Source: Acidobacteriota bacterium
Lineage (GTDB): Bacteria; Zixibacteria; MSB-5A5; GN15; FEB-12
Direction of reading: 5' to 3'
NCBI GenBank assembly: GCA_035529075.1
Contig: DATKXK010000014.1
Coordinates: 140,264 to 204,263 of the forward strand
Length of the DNA stretch: 64,000 nt
Of the stretch, positions 18,279 through 26,808 are shown in pieces. The notes under the pieces were generated by a model. That model saw only the letters and a list, made by a program, of their open reading frames with translations. It was not told the origin of the DNA and ran no database searches. Position numbers and translations under genes: made by a program. Positions within the stretch are counted from its first letter, which is position 1; every line of letters begins with the position of its first letter.

Positions 18279-18737
18279 ATGACTACAGGCTTTGGCAAGA
18301 GTGACGTCGAGAAGATCGGCAAGGTACTGGGCGCGGAGAGGATCATATACGAGAAGGATCACTACCGCCTCAAGGTCACCAACCCGGAAGAAAAGCGCAT
18401 CCTGGTGCTGGAAGTGTATCCGGAGGTGACGCTGGGCCGCTCGCGGGGCATGCTGGTGGTCATCTACACGGGCAACAGCCACCTGCAACTGCACAACTGC
18501 ACGGGGTACGTGGTCTCCGAGGAACTGGCCGAAGTGACCTTTGTCGCCGAGACCGCCAGCCGGCTGTCAGGCCTGGTGGTCGAACGGGGCGCCTCCTGTT
18601 CCCTGTACGCCGGCATGAGCCGGGATCTGATCTCGTCGGATTTCACCCAGCTCGGAGTGGAGGCCATGCTTTCCGGCGTGGCGCTCTCGCTGGCGGAGGA
18701 AATCCTTGAAAAAGAAGAGGATCGTCCGGCCGACTGA
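18279..18737 (+). CDS. Conserved-looking hypothetical protein
   Basis: 152 residues, no signal peptide or membrane segment. It is a mixed alpha/beta soluble protein with a charged C-terminal helix (AEEILEKEEDRPAD). One segment, VVSEELAEVTFVAE, reads like a regular strand-helix unit. It has two cysteines (HNCTGY, ASCSLY). It lies 37 nt after tatA, the last gene of the long plus-strand run. I do not recognise the family. Confidence 0.65.
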   Translation: MTTGFGKSDVEKIGKVLGAERIIYEKDHYRLKVTNPEEKRILVLEVYPEVTLGRSRGMLVVIYTGNSHLQLHNCTGYVVSEELAEVTFVAETASRLSGLVVERGASCSLYAGMSRDLISSDFTQLGVEAMLSGVALSLAEEILEKEEDRPAD

Positions 18738-18810
18738 ACCTGAGAATCGGGATGCCGACGATACGGTCCCGGTGCGACCGGTGGGCGTCACTGTCTGCCC
18801 GCCCGGAACC

Positions 18811-18844
18811 ACAAAAAAGCCCGCCGCCTCCGGGCGCAGCGGGC
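18811..18844 (-). terminator. Intrinsic terminator of the kinase operon
   Basis: On the minus strand GCCCGC (18844-18839) pairs with GCGGGC (18824-18819) and is followed by a run of T (18818-18813). It lies 28 nt past the kinase stop, between convergent genes. Confidence 0.75.
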
Positions 18845-18872
18845 CGTCTTGTATCCTGGCCGTCTCCGCAGC

Positions 18873-21356
18873 TTAACGAGCCGCGAAGGATTCCACGAAA
18901 TCATGAAGGTCGACGTTTATTTCCGATGCCTTCTGGTATCGCTCGGCCGGCTCCTTCTTCAACGCTTTTGCCGTGATGTGATCGAACAGCAGCGGTATTT
19001 GCGGGTTGACGTTTGACGGCTTTTCCGGCTCATGGTGAAGGATCGCATAGATGAGCGACGTGATGTTCTCGCCCCTGAACGGCCGGCGCCCGAGTAGCAT
19101 TTCGTACATGACGACGCCCAGGGAGAAGATGTCGGCCCGCCGGTCAATCGTCTTACCTTTCAGTTGCTCGGGCGAGATGTAGTTCGGTGTGCCCATGGCG
19201 ATGCCGGTCTTGGTCATGGAATTGGAATCGATACGGGCGATACCGTAATCCATCACCTTTACGCGATAATCCTTGAGGATCATGATGTTCGCCGGTTTGA
19301 TGTCGCGGTGAACGATGCCCTGCTCGTGTGCATAGTGGAGAGCGTTGCAGATCTGGGTGATGATCTGGGCAATGATCCGGTAGTTGAACTTCACTTTCTT
19401 CTTGATCATCTCTTCGAGCGTGTGGCCTTCGAGATACTCCATGGCAATGTACTGAAGGTGTCCTTCGGAGCCGACGTCGTAAATCGTCACTATGTTCGGG
19501 TTAGACAGTTTGCCGGCTGCCTGCGCCTCGCGGAACAGCCGTTCCCTGAGTTCGGCCATTTCCTCAGGGTCGTTGACGAAGTCCAGCCGGATCGTCTTGA
19601 GAGCGACGGGGCGGTTGATGGCCGGGTCGATTCCCTTGTACACCAGGCCCATGGCGCCTTTGCCCAGGACACTGTGGACCTGGTAGCGACCCAGGTGCTT
19701 GACCTCGCCGGGATCGGTGGGCACTCCGACTTTCCGGCTGTCCGGACCTTCCGGCTCCATGGCGGTTTCGCCGCTCTCGTCAATCTGAAAGCCGTCCGGA
19801 GCGACATAGTCCTGCTCGTCTTCGACCGACCCGGAGCCGGCGATGTCAGGGGAGACCGTCGCCGCCGACCCGGTCGTGGCCGGCGTTACGGTTGTCTGCT
19901 GGACCTCGGTGACCTCCTCGTCAATGTTGATTGTCTGGTAGTCGTCAGGCAGACCGTGCGGCGTGATCGGTTTGTGAGGATCAATAGCCCGGGTCTCCAT
20001 GCGTGCCGAGTCGTAAGCTGAGTCACGGATCTGGCGCACCGGGATGTCCTCCCGCGTTGTGCGCGGCTGGCCCGCCGCGGCGATCGGCACGCTGGCTTTG
20101 GGCGGGCCGGCTTTTGCCCTCGTTTCGCCGGTAATGAACCGGCTGTCAAGCAGCGGTGCGGCGGCCATGAACAGGAAAAGCTCCAGGGCCACGTATACCG
20201 TCTGCGGGATGATTCCGAAGGAACTCACCATGAAATAGTTGACGTTGGCGAGCAGAATCACGGACGTGCCGAGCGCCACCATGCGGTACATCAGCGCGAG
20301 GCGCGGAAGAACGAAGGCGCACAGGACGCCCAGGATTACCAGAATGAACGCGTCGACAAGGGCTCGTTCTTCCCTGACCGTTACCATGTTCTTATTGAGG
20401 ATGTTCTCGATGACGGTCGCTTTTACCCACAGAGTGGGCGTATCCTCCCTGAAGGGGGTGCGAAACGTTTCGGTAAAGCGCGGCTCGTCGACTCCGACAA
20501 GAACCGTCTTGCCGGCAAGCTTGGTGAAGTCGAACTTCCCGGTCAGGACGTCGGCCGCTGAGTAGCGCTCGAAGGGGGTGCCTCGGGCGAAGCGGATGAA
20601 ATACCGGCTGGCATCGTCAATGGGGATGGTGCGCTGGCGGCCCAGCAGAATGGCCTCCTTCTCCACCACCTGTACCTGATCCGGAGGAATACCGAGGGAG
20701 ACCGCCGCGGCCAGGAGGCTCTGCGAGGGGTAGTAGAACCCCTCGTAGTTCATGACAAGCGAGTGGCGGCGCAGAAGGTGGTCGCCGTCCGGCGATTCGT
20801 AGTCAAACCCGATGTAGGGTTTGTGGGTCAGGAGCTTTTCGGCCGGCAGGAAGATCTTTCTCGCCAGCAGCGACGATTCTTCACTGAGCACGCCGAGCGG
20901 ATTGTCCGTGGTAATGGAATTATTAAACAGGTACGGCGGGTTGCTTGTCTTGCCCGATCGGTAGGTCGCCAGGGCGATGTCGTACGGCAGGATGGCGTTA
21001 TCGATCCACGAGAGTTGGTCGGCCAGAATGTCGGTGAAGCCGGCCGAGTCCTGGGTGGCGTCTTCCGGCAGGTCAAAGTCCAGCACGATGGCCTTCGGAT
21101 TGCCCGAGGCCACGGCGGCGGTCAGGTCGGCGATCAGGTCGTAATTCCAGGGCCAGGAGCCCAGCGAGTCCTGTGCGCGGCCGTCGACCATGATCAGCGA
21201 CACGTTGGGCCGGACGCCCTCCGGTGCCGTAAGCCTGCACAGAGCGTCGTTCAGTGATCGCTGCATTGACTCCATGGGCCCGAAGCCGTTCGCATACAGG
21301 ATCACAATGGACACGGCAACGAGGAGATAGAGAACGTATGAAGAATATCTGGCCAT
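18873..21356 (-). CDS. CHASE2-domain membrane Ser/Thr protein kinase
   Basis: 827 residues. An N-terminal membrane helix is followed by a CHASE2 sensor (VSLIMVDGRAQDSLGSWPW, PKAIVLDFDLPEDA) to about residue 320, outside the membrane, then three helices (~residues 325-400), a low-complexity linker rich in Pro, Thr and Asp, and a C-terminal Hanks-type kinase from ~555. Visible kinase parts: GKGAMGLVYKG, ATP lysine 587 (VALKTI), HRDIKPANI with catalytic Asp685, and Asp703 in DYG instead of DFG. It should phosphorylate cytoplasmic proteins in response to an exterior signal. It is last in an operon after an FHA protein and a phosphoesterase. Confidence 0.93.
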   Translation of the reverse strand: MARYSSYVLYLLVAVSIVILYANGFGPMESMQRSLNDALCRLTAPEGVRPNVSLIMVDGRAQDSLGSWPWNYDLIADLTAAVASGNPKAIVLDFDLPEDATQDSAGFTDILADQLSWIDNAILPYDIALATYRSGKTSNPPYLFNNSITTDNPLGVLSEESSLLARKIFLPAEKLLTHKPYIGFDYESPDGDHLLRRHSLVMNYEGFYYPSQSLLAAAVSLGIPPDQVQVVEKEAILLGRQRTIPIDDASRYFIRFARGTPFERYSAADVLTGKFDFTKLAGKTVLVGVDEPRFTETFRTPFREDTPTLWVKATVIENILNKNMVTVREERALVDAFILVILGVLCAFVLPRLALMYRMVALGTSVILLANVNYFMVSSFGIIPQTVYVALELFLFMAAAPLLDSRFITGETRAKAGPPKASVPIAAAGQPRTTREDIPVRQIRDSAYDSARMETRAIDPHKPITPHGLPDDYQTINIDEEVTEVQQTTVTPATTGSAATVSPDIAGSGSVEDEQDYVAPDGFQIDESGETAMEPEGPDSRKVGVPTDPGEVKHLGRYQVHSVLGKGAMGLVYKGIDPAINRPVALKTIRLDFVNDPEEMAELRERLFREAQAAGKLSNPNIVTIYDVGSEGHLQYIAMEYLEGHTLEEMIKKKVKFNYRIIAQIITQICNALHYAHEQGIVHRDIKPANIMILKDYRVKVMDYGIARIDSNSMTKTGIAMGTPNYISPEQLKGKTIDRRADIFSLGVVMYEMLLGRRPFRGENITSLIYAILHHEPEKPSNVNPQIPLLFDHITAKALKKEPAERYQKASEINVDLHDFVESFAAR

Positions 21357-21367
21357 GGTGTCCTTCC

Positions 21368-22096
21368 TTACCGTCCGACTACCAACCGGTCGGCGAGCAT
21401 TTTGTGTATGCTTGCCTCTTTCATTTTCTTCTGCGTCAGCCCCACGTCGTATTCCACGCGGCGAAAGATGATCTCCTGTTGCTTCGAATCGTAAATGACG
21501 TAAGATGAGCGAGGGTCGTTGTCTCGCGGCTGTCCCACTGAGCCGACGTTGACAAGGTAGCGTCCCTCGGGATCGGGATTGAAATCATGACCGACCTTGC
21601 TGCCGTAGGTGCCGTCGGGATATGCTGAATAAATGTGCGGCACGTGAGAGTGGCCGAAGAATGCCGTTTGCTGCGGGAAGCACTCAAAACTGCCTTTGGC
21701 CTCACTAATCGTCATAATGTAGTGCCATTGGTCCGGCTGGCGCGGAGAGGCGTGCACCAGGTAGGCACCGTGGATGGTGGCATCCAGTTCGAAATCCGCC
21801 AGTTGAGCTAGTTCCCGATCGTCCAGCTGGCTTACCGTCCAGGCCATCGAATCCCTGGCCACCTTGTTCAGGTGGCTCCAATCGAGCAGGCCGAGTGCGA
21901 CGTACTCGTGATTGCCCAGCAGCTTGATGTCGCAGTGCCGAACGACCAGATTGAGACACTCAACCGGGTTGCACCCGTATCCGATCACGTCGCCCAGGCA
22001 GTGGACGCGGTCGAGGTGCTGCTCGTCGATGTCCCGGAAAACCGTCTGCAGGGCCTCAAGATTGGCATGGATGTCCGATATCAGCGCACACCTCAT
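21368..22096 (-). CDS. Calcineurin-like metallophosphoesterase
   Basis: 242 residues, cytoplasmic. The metal-binding motifs are complete: SDIHANLEAL, HCLGDVIGYG, LLGNHEY, YLVHASP and FGHSHVPH. This subgroup includes phosphodiesterases and some protein phosphatases. Its place between an FHA phosphothreonine reader and a Ser/Thr kinase makes a phosphatase role attractive, but that is inference. Overlaps the FHA gene by 4 nt and is 11 nt before the kinase. Confidence 0.9.
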   Translation of the reverse strand: MRCALISDIHANLEALQTVFRDIDEQHLDRVHCLGDVIGYGCNPVECLNLVVRHCDIKLLGNHEYVALGLLDWSHLNKVARDSMAWTVSQLDDRELAQLADFELDATIHGAYLVHASPRQPDQWHYIMTISEAKGSFECFPQQTAFFGHSHVPHIYSAYPDGTYGSKVGHDFNPDPEGRYLVNVGSVGQPRDNDPRSSYVIYDSKQQEIIFRRVEYDVGLTQKKMKEASIHKMLADRLVVGR

Positions 22097-22791
22097 GCAG
22101 TCCTGCCTTCAACGAACTTAAACGTCGACTTGCCCACCGTTACCAGGTCACCGTTCTTCAACACGCAGCGCTCAATCGACTCGCCGTTCACCTTCGTCTT
22201 GCCCTTCTTACCGAGGTTGATCAGTGCAAAACCGTTGTTTTCGCTCACGACCTTGGCCTGAATGCCCGAGATCATGAACCCTTTTGCCTTCACGTGCACG
22301 AACTTCGCCCGGCCGATCGTGGTCACCTCCCGGTCCAGCCGGAACTCCGAGAACTCAGTGTTCTCCTCGCCGGTCAGGACGGATCCGCCGTGTTTGGCGA
22401 CCATCTGCCGTTCCATGCGGTCGTCCTCCAGCATTCTCTTCTGCTTCTTCGTGTTCAGCACCATCGTCCCGTCCATGTTGGCCATGTCATCGGCACGGGC
22501 CGTGGATTCCTTGTGGTAGACGAGAGAGTACTTGCCGATGGTGATGGTGTCATCGTTGCGGAGCACTTCCTCGGTGATTTTGCGGCTGTTGACGAAAGTG
22601 CCGTTGAGCGATTCGTTGTCGATGATCACGGCGGCATTGTCGTTGAATTCGATCATCGCGTGTTTGCGGGAGACACCCCGGTTTTCCAGGACGATGTCGT
22701 TGTCGTGAGTGCGCCCGATGGAGAGCCGCTTCTTCTCGGTGACGATCCGCTCGATGACCTTATCTTCAAATCTGACTACGATCTCAGCCAT
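22093..22791 (-). CDS. Protein with two FHA domains
   Basis: 232 residues, no membrane segment. The first FHA domain (~residues 20-95) has SIGRTHDNDIVL, GVSRKHAMIEF and NESLNGTFVN. The second (~145-225) has TIGRAKF, a degenerate middle where SxxH is not obvious (ISGIQAKV), and VNGESI. FHA domains bind phosphothreonine peptides, so the first probably reads kinase output and the second may have lost binding. The linker has charged, Met-rich sequence. First gene of the operon with the phosphoesterase and CHASE2-kinase. Confidence 0.9.
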   Translation of the reverse strand: MAEIVVRFEDKVIERIVTEKKRLSIGRTHDNDIVLENRGVSRKHAMIEFNDNAAVIIDNESLNGTFVNSRKITEEVLRNDDTITIGKYSLVYHKESTARADDMANMDGTMVLNTKKQKRMLEDDRMERQMVAKHGGSVLTGEENTEFSEFRLDREVTTIGRAKFVHVKAKGFMISGIQAKVVSENNGFALINLGKKGKTKVNGESIERCVLKNGDLVTVGKSTFKFVEGRTA

Positions 22792-22888
22792 TGAGGGTTC
22801 CTTTCCTGTTATCTGCCAGTGGCGTTTTGTTCCGTCAGGGCCGTGACGGCCATAGACCCATGGGCTCTGTATCTTGTTGCAACATCAC

Positions 22889-22917
22889 TTGTTGAACATG
22901 GTCAACCTTAGTATATT
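22889..22917 (+). promoter_or_regulatory. Promoter of dusB, with inverted repeat
   Basis: TTGTTG (22889-22894), a 17-nt spacer and TATATT (22912-22917). The spacer region holds an inverted repeat GTTGA-N6-TCAAC (22891-22906). Transcription would start at or next to ATG 22924, so the message may be leaderless; no ribosome site precedes that ATG. Confidence 0.55.
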
Positions 22918-22923
22918 GTCGGC

Positions 22924-23937
22924 ATGACGGTGGGAAACTTAAACCTCACCGGGCGGGCCCTCCTGGCCCCGCTGGCCGGTGTATCCAATCGACCGTTTCG
23001 CGTCCTGGCCATCAGCGCCGGAGCCGCCATGGCGTTTACGGAGATGGTCTCGGCCGATGGCATCGTTCGGTCTCAGGCCAAAACGCTGGCCATGATGCGT
23101 TTCAAGCCTGACGAGCAACCTATTGGCATCCAGCTATTTGGTGCCGACCCGGCGGTTATGCACGAAGCTGCCGCCATCACTGTAGAACGCTTCAGGCCGG
23201 ACCTTATCGATATCAACCTCGGTTGCCCCGTGAAAAAGGTGGTTCGCAAAAACGGCGGGGCGGCCTTGCTCAAGGACATCGGCCTGACCAGGCGGGTCAT
23301 TCGCGCCGTGGTCACGGCCGCCGGCACCACCCCGGTCTCTGTCAAAATGCGTTCCGGTTGGGAGCAATCGAGCCCCGTCTATATCGAAGTGGCCCGTCTG
23401 GCCGAGGAGGAGGGTGTCAGCGCCGTAACGCTGCACGCTCGGTCGCGTTCCTGCGGGTTTGCCGGTCGGGCCGACTGGTCGGCAATCGCCCGGCTGAAAT
23501 CGGCCGTATCCATCCCGGTGATTGGCAACGGCGACATTCGTGTTCCGGAAGACGCTCGGCGCATGCTGGAAGAAACCGGCTGCGACTCTGTCATGGTCGG
23601 GCGAGCGGCAATGACCGATCCGCTGATATTCCGTCGGATCAACCAGTTGCTGTCAACCGGTGTGGAGCCGGCGCCGCCGACCATCCCCCAGATCGTGGAA
23701 CTGGCCCTGGTCCATGCCCGTCTCATGCGCGATGAGTACGGCGAACAGAGGGGTATGCGGATGATGCGCCGCTACCTCGGCTGGCAGGTCAGGGGCATTC
23801 GGGGTGCCGCCAAGCTGCGGCCCCTGTTGTTCAGAGTTGAAACACTTCGGGACATCGAGCGGATATTCGAACGTTATCTCGGGGCCGGCGCCCCTGAGCC
23901 GTCTGCTCCGCCTGAGAAACTGCGACCCGGCGCTTGA
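22924..23937 (+). CDS. dusB: tRNA-dihydrouridine synthase (DusB type)
   Basis: 337 residues, FMN-dependent TIM-barrel enzyme reducing uridines in tRNA. It opens LLAPLAGVSNRPFR; FTEMVSADGI, IGIQLFGADP and the catalytic Cys in DINLGCPVKKVVRKNGGAAL are family motifs, as are VTLHARSR, IPVIGNGDI and VMVGRAAM. It starts at the first ATG after a strong -10 with no ribosome site, suggesting a leaderless transcript. etfA follows 70 nt later with its own promoter. Confidence 0.95.
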   Translation: MTVGNLNLTGRALLAPLAGVSNRPFRVLAISAGAAMAFTEMVSADGIVRSQAKTLAMMRFKPDEQPIGIQLFGADPAVMHEAAAITVERFRPDLIDINLGCPVKKVVRKNGGAALLKDIGLTRRVIRAVVTAAGTTPVSVKMRSGWEQSSPVYIEVARLAEEEGVSAVTLHARSRSCGFAGRADWSAIARLKSAVSIPVIGNGDIRVPEDARRMLEETGCDSVMVGRAAMTDPLIFRRINQLLSTGVEPAPPTIPQIVELALVHARLMRDEYGEQRGMRMMRRYLGWQVRGIRGAAKLRPLLFRVETLRDIERIFERYLGAGAPEPSAPPEKLRPGA

Positions 23938-23943
23938 AAAGAG

Positions 23944-23972
23944 TTGCCTGGCACGGGAGCGAAGCCTATATT
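23944..23972 (+). promoter_or_regulatory. Promoter of etfA
   Basis: TTGCCT (23944-23949), a 17-nt spacer and TATATT (23967-23972) in the gap between dusB and etfA, about 35 nt before ATG 24008. This supports ATG 24008 rather than the in-frame codon far upstream at 23804. Confidence 0.6.
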
Positions 23973-24007
23973 ACGAGCCAAGTTACTGCACATCAGAGGG
24001 TGACGGA

Positions 24008-24973
24008 ATGAAGATACTTGTAGTTGCGCTGCAGAAAGACGGTAAGGTTGCATCGGCTACCTTTGAGGTAATCACGGTGGCCAAGTCGCTCGGCGGAGAG
24101 ATCAGCACGGCCGTACTTGCCGACAACGCACAGGCACCGGCCGAGAAGATTGCATCAAGAGGAGGCGGCAAGGTACTTGCAGTGTCCAACCCTGCTCTGA
24201 AGTACTTCAACGACGAGAGCTACGCCCGGGTCATTGCTGAAATGATCTCGCGACATGCACCCGATCTCGTGCTCGGGCCTGCGTCCTTCTACGGCAAAGC
24301 GTTGTTCAGCCGACTGGCGGCTCTTTCGGGCGGAGCTATGGTGTCCGACGTAACCGGTGTGGAGGCGAACAGCGACAGGCTGGAGATTACCAGACCCAGC
24401 TACGGCGGTTCGGTCATAGAGCGCGTCGTCGGGCGGAGTGCCGGGGGGCCGCTTTTTGCCACCGTACGCCCGAAGATATTCCCCGAGTCGTCGGACGGCG
24501 CCGGTGAGGTTGTATCTGAAACCGTCGACGAGTCATGCTTTCAGTCCCGCGCTACGGTAACGGAGGTCAAGGTGGAATCGGCCGGGTCACAGAACCTTGC
24601 CGAGGCCGACATCGTGGTATCGGCTGGTCGCGGCATCAAGGGTCCGGAGAACGCAGCACTGGTGCGCGATTTGGCTGACGCGCTCAGTGCAGCCTTCGGC
24701 GCCTCCCGAGCCGTCGTCGATGCCGGCTGGCTTGCCTATTCGCAGCAGGTCGGCCAGACCGGAAAGACCGTCAACCCGAAGCTCTACATCGCCGTGGGGA
24801 TCTCCGGAGCCATCCAGCACCTCGTCGGTATGCAGACCTCGCAGACTATCGTGGCGATTAACAAGGATAAGGATGCTCCCATCTTTAACATCGCCAACTA
24901 CGGTATAGTCGGAGACCTTTTTGAGATCGTCCCGGTGCTCACCAGGAAATTCAAGGCGGAACTGTCGCGGTAG
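24008..24973 (+). CDS. etfA: Electron transfer flavoprotein alpha subunit
   Basis: 321 residues from ATG 24008. The N-terminal domain ends in [20 protein letters not shown]. The C-terminal FAD domain has the signatures [37 protein letters not shown] and [10 protein letters not shown]. EtfA binds FAD and passes electrons between dehydrogenases and the quinone pool. EtfB, usually adjacent, is absent: the preceding gene is dusB and the next is a convergent PKD gene. The partner must be encoded elsewhere. Confidence 0.94.
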   Translation: MKILVVALQKDGKVASATFEVITVAKSLGGEISTAVLADNAQAPAEKIASRGGGKVLAVSNPALKYFNDESYARVIAEMISRHAPDLVLGPASFYGKALFSRLAALSGGAMVSDVTGVEANSDRLEITRPSYGGSVIERVVGRSAGGPLFATVRPKIFPESSDGAGEVVSETVDESCFQSRATVTEVKVESAGSQNLAEADIVVSAGRGIKGPENAALVRDLADALSAAFGASRAVVDAGWLAYSQQVGQTGKTVNPKLYIAVGISGAIQHLVGMQTSQTIVAINKDKDAPIFNIANYGIVGDLFEIVPVLTRKFKAELSR

Positions 24974-25006
24974 ACATACTCGGACGGAAACAAAGCGAAG
25001 TATAAG

Positions 25007-25035
25007 AAAGCCCGCCGGCTCGGCCGACGGGCTTT
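25007..25035 (+). terminator. Bidirectional intrinsic terminator
   Basis: AAAGCCCG and CGGGCTTT form the outer stem with further pairing CGG/CCG inside, then TTTTC. It lies between convergent etfA and the PKD lipoprotein gene; the A-rich 5' side makes it usable from both strands. Confidence 0.8.
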
Positions 25036-25050
25036 TCTCCTGGCTAACTC

Positions 25051-26430
25051 TTACGGTGCCGTCACCACTACCGTATCCACGTCTTCTACCTGACCGCAGT
25101 CATTGCTGATGGTCAGCCGTATCTCGTGTGAACCGGCGGATGTAAACTGAAACGTTTCGATGCTGTCCGTTCCGGTGTTCGCGGGGTCGCCGAAGACCCA
25201 GTCTCGACCGAGGACTACGCCCGGCGACAGGTCGGTGAAGGTGAAAACGTCGTCCGTGGTGCCGGTGGTGGGTGAGATGCTGAACGACACGGTCTGCAGC
25301 GTATCGGACAGGACGACAAGGTCGGCTGCCGTGCGTTCGTCCTGGCCGCAGGGACCGTCGACTTCCAGGATGATTGTATACCTGCCCGGCGTCATGAAGG
25401 CGTGGGCGGGACTGGTGTCGTTGGAAAACGTGCCGTCACCGAAGTCCCACGTCCAGCTTGTGATTCCGCCGACCGATTCATCCTGGAACTTGACGACAAA
25501 CTGCTGAAAGTCAGATATGCAGCCGGCGGTCGGGCTGGCCGCCGAAAAGGCGGCCTGGGTGCTGTCATACACCGTGATGAGGTCGACCATCGAGTCGATG
25601 GACACGCCGCCGGTGCTGGTCACTTCCAGCGTAACCGTGTACGTGCCGGAGTCTTCGTACGTCCAGACGGGGTTCTGGTCGGTTGAGGTGCCGCCGTCCC
25701 CGAAACTCCACGACCGACCGGTGATGGCGTGATCCTGGCCGGCTTCGCTGGAGTCGTAGAACGCTACTATCAGGGGTCGGCATCCGGAAACCGGGTCGGC
25801 GGCAAACTGCACGACCGGGCAATCCGTAATCTGGATCAAATTGGAGTCCGTAAGGATGGTCTGGCCGCAGGCGCCGTCGACCGTCAGAGTCACGCTGTAC
25901 TGGCCGACGGTATCGTACACGTGGACCGGAACCGAGTCGTTGGATGATTCGCCGTCACCGAAATCCCAATCCCAGGCGGTAATGCCACCATACTGCACCG
26001 GAGTGAAAGTGACCTCGAGACCGGGACACCCTGAATCGACCGACGGTACGAAGTCGGCGATTGACTGGCCCGCGATAATAAATCGTTTCTTGATCTCCGT
26101 ATCCTCGCCTTCCGTCGGCTCATGTTCCAGCGTCAGCATAACCGTGTACACACCGGCGCTGTCATACGTGTGGACGGGATTGGTGTCGGTCGAGGTTGTG
26201 CTGTCGCCGAAGTCCCACAGCCAGCCGGTTCGCGGGCCGTCCGACAGATCCTGAAAAGTCACCGTCAGCGGCACACAGCCGGAGTCGATATCGACGCCGA
26301 ATTCCGCCGTCGGGTGCCCGGCGATCGTAACTTCGGTCACCTCGGTAACCAGTTCGTCGCACCCGGGAACGGTGAGCGCCACGGTGACAACAACACAAAG
26401 GAAGATTGGCAGGAGGGATCTTCTGGTCAT
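25051..26430 (-). CDS. Lipoprotein with five PKD domains
   Basis: 459 residues. A lipoprotein signal with VPGC places the lipidated Cys at residue 24. Five PKD-type beta-sandwich repeats follow, each with the core WDFGD or a variant (WLWDFGDSTTS, WDWDFGDGESS, RSWSFGDGGTS, WTWDFGDGTFS, RDWVFGDPA) and a final HxYxxxGxYTVTL-like strand. Such repeats mediate protein or carbohydrate contacts at the cell surface. It has no catalytic domain. It is monocistronic, with a strong promoter at 26468-26496. Confidence 0.9.
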   Translation of the reverse strand: MTRRSLLPIFLCVVVTVALTVPGCDELVTEVTEVTIAGHPTAEFGVDIDSGCVPLTVTFQDLSDGPRTGWLWDFGDSTTSTDTNPVHTYDSAGVYTVMLTLEHEPTEGEDTEIKKRFIIAGQSIADFVPSVDSGCPGLEVTFTPVQYGGITAWDWDFGDGESSNDSVPVHVYDTVGQYSVTLTVDGACGQTILTDSNLIQITDCPVVQFAADPVSGCRPLIVAFYDSSEAGQDHAITGRSWSFGDGGTSTDQNPVWTYEDSGTYTVTLEVTSTGGVSIDSMVDLITVYDSTQAAFSAASPTAGCISDFQQFVVKFQDESVGGITSWTWDFGDGTFSNDTSPAHAFMTPGRYTIILEVDGPCGQDERTAADLVVLSDTLQTVSFSISPTTGTTDDVFTFTDLSPGVVLGRDWVFGDPANTGTDSIETFQFTSAGSHEIRLTISNDCGQVEDVDTVVVTAP

Positions 26431-26467
26431 GGACGGCCTTTCCTTGTCGCAATTGAGTACGCCTGAC

Positions 26468-26496
26468 TATATATGTACGGCTCTCCTGGGTGTCAA
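26468..26496 (-). promoter_or_regulatory. Promoter of the PKD lipoprotein gene
   Basis: On the minus strand TTGACA (26496-26491), a 17-nt spacer and TATATA (26473-26468). This is close to consensus. The start site near 26461 gives a 30-nt leader with an AGGAAAGG ribosome site. Confidence 0.8.
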
Positions 26497-26808
26497 TTCA
26501 TTATTTCTACCCGCCCCACGTCGATTGTTTCCCTGACGGTATACGAAACGAGGAGCGCCATGGCGGCGTGACGGAACCTCAAGGCCCGTGGCGGGTAAGA
26601 CTATGAGACTGCCGGTCGCGGACGCTCTAAAGGCCTTGCCTTGAACAGCCGTTTTGGTTATGTTCCCCAGCATCAAATCCCGGGCCGGTCAACGCACGGC
26701 AGTGCCAGCGCCGCCCGACCGGTAAATACGGCATGAAACGGCCTTGACACGACCAAACCGCGTAAAAACTGCTCCCGGCGACGGGTCTTTTTTTACCTGG
26801 AGTACACT
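26497..26808. other. Intergenic region between divergent surface-protein genes
   Basis: I see no gene here. TTGACA at 26744-26749 is the best -35 for the plus-strand operon, but no -10 stands at the right distance. A CCCGGCGACGGG hairpin followed by seven T residues at about 26774-26796 sits just before the next gene and could be an attenuator or the end of an upstream transcript. Confidence 0.4.

Noticed and set aside
19164-20021. A 285-codon plus-strand frame opposite the kinase
   Set aside because: The kinase motifs on the minus strand are unmistakable.
23944-23959. Second sigma-54 promoter before etfA (TGGCACGG)
   Set aside because: The -24 half fits but there is no TTGC at the -12 position; a sigma-70 promoter with 17-nt spacing is present instead.
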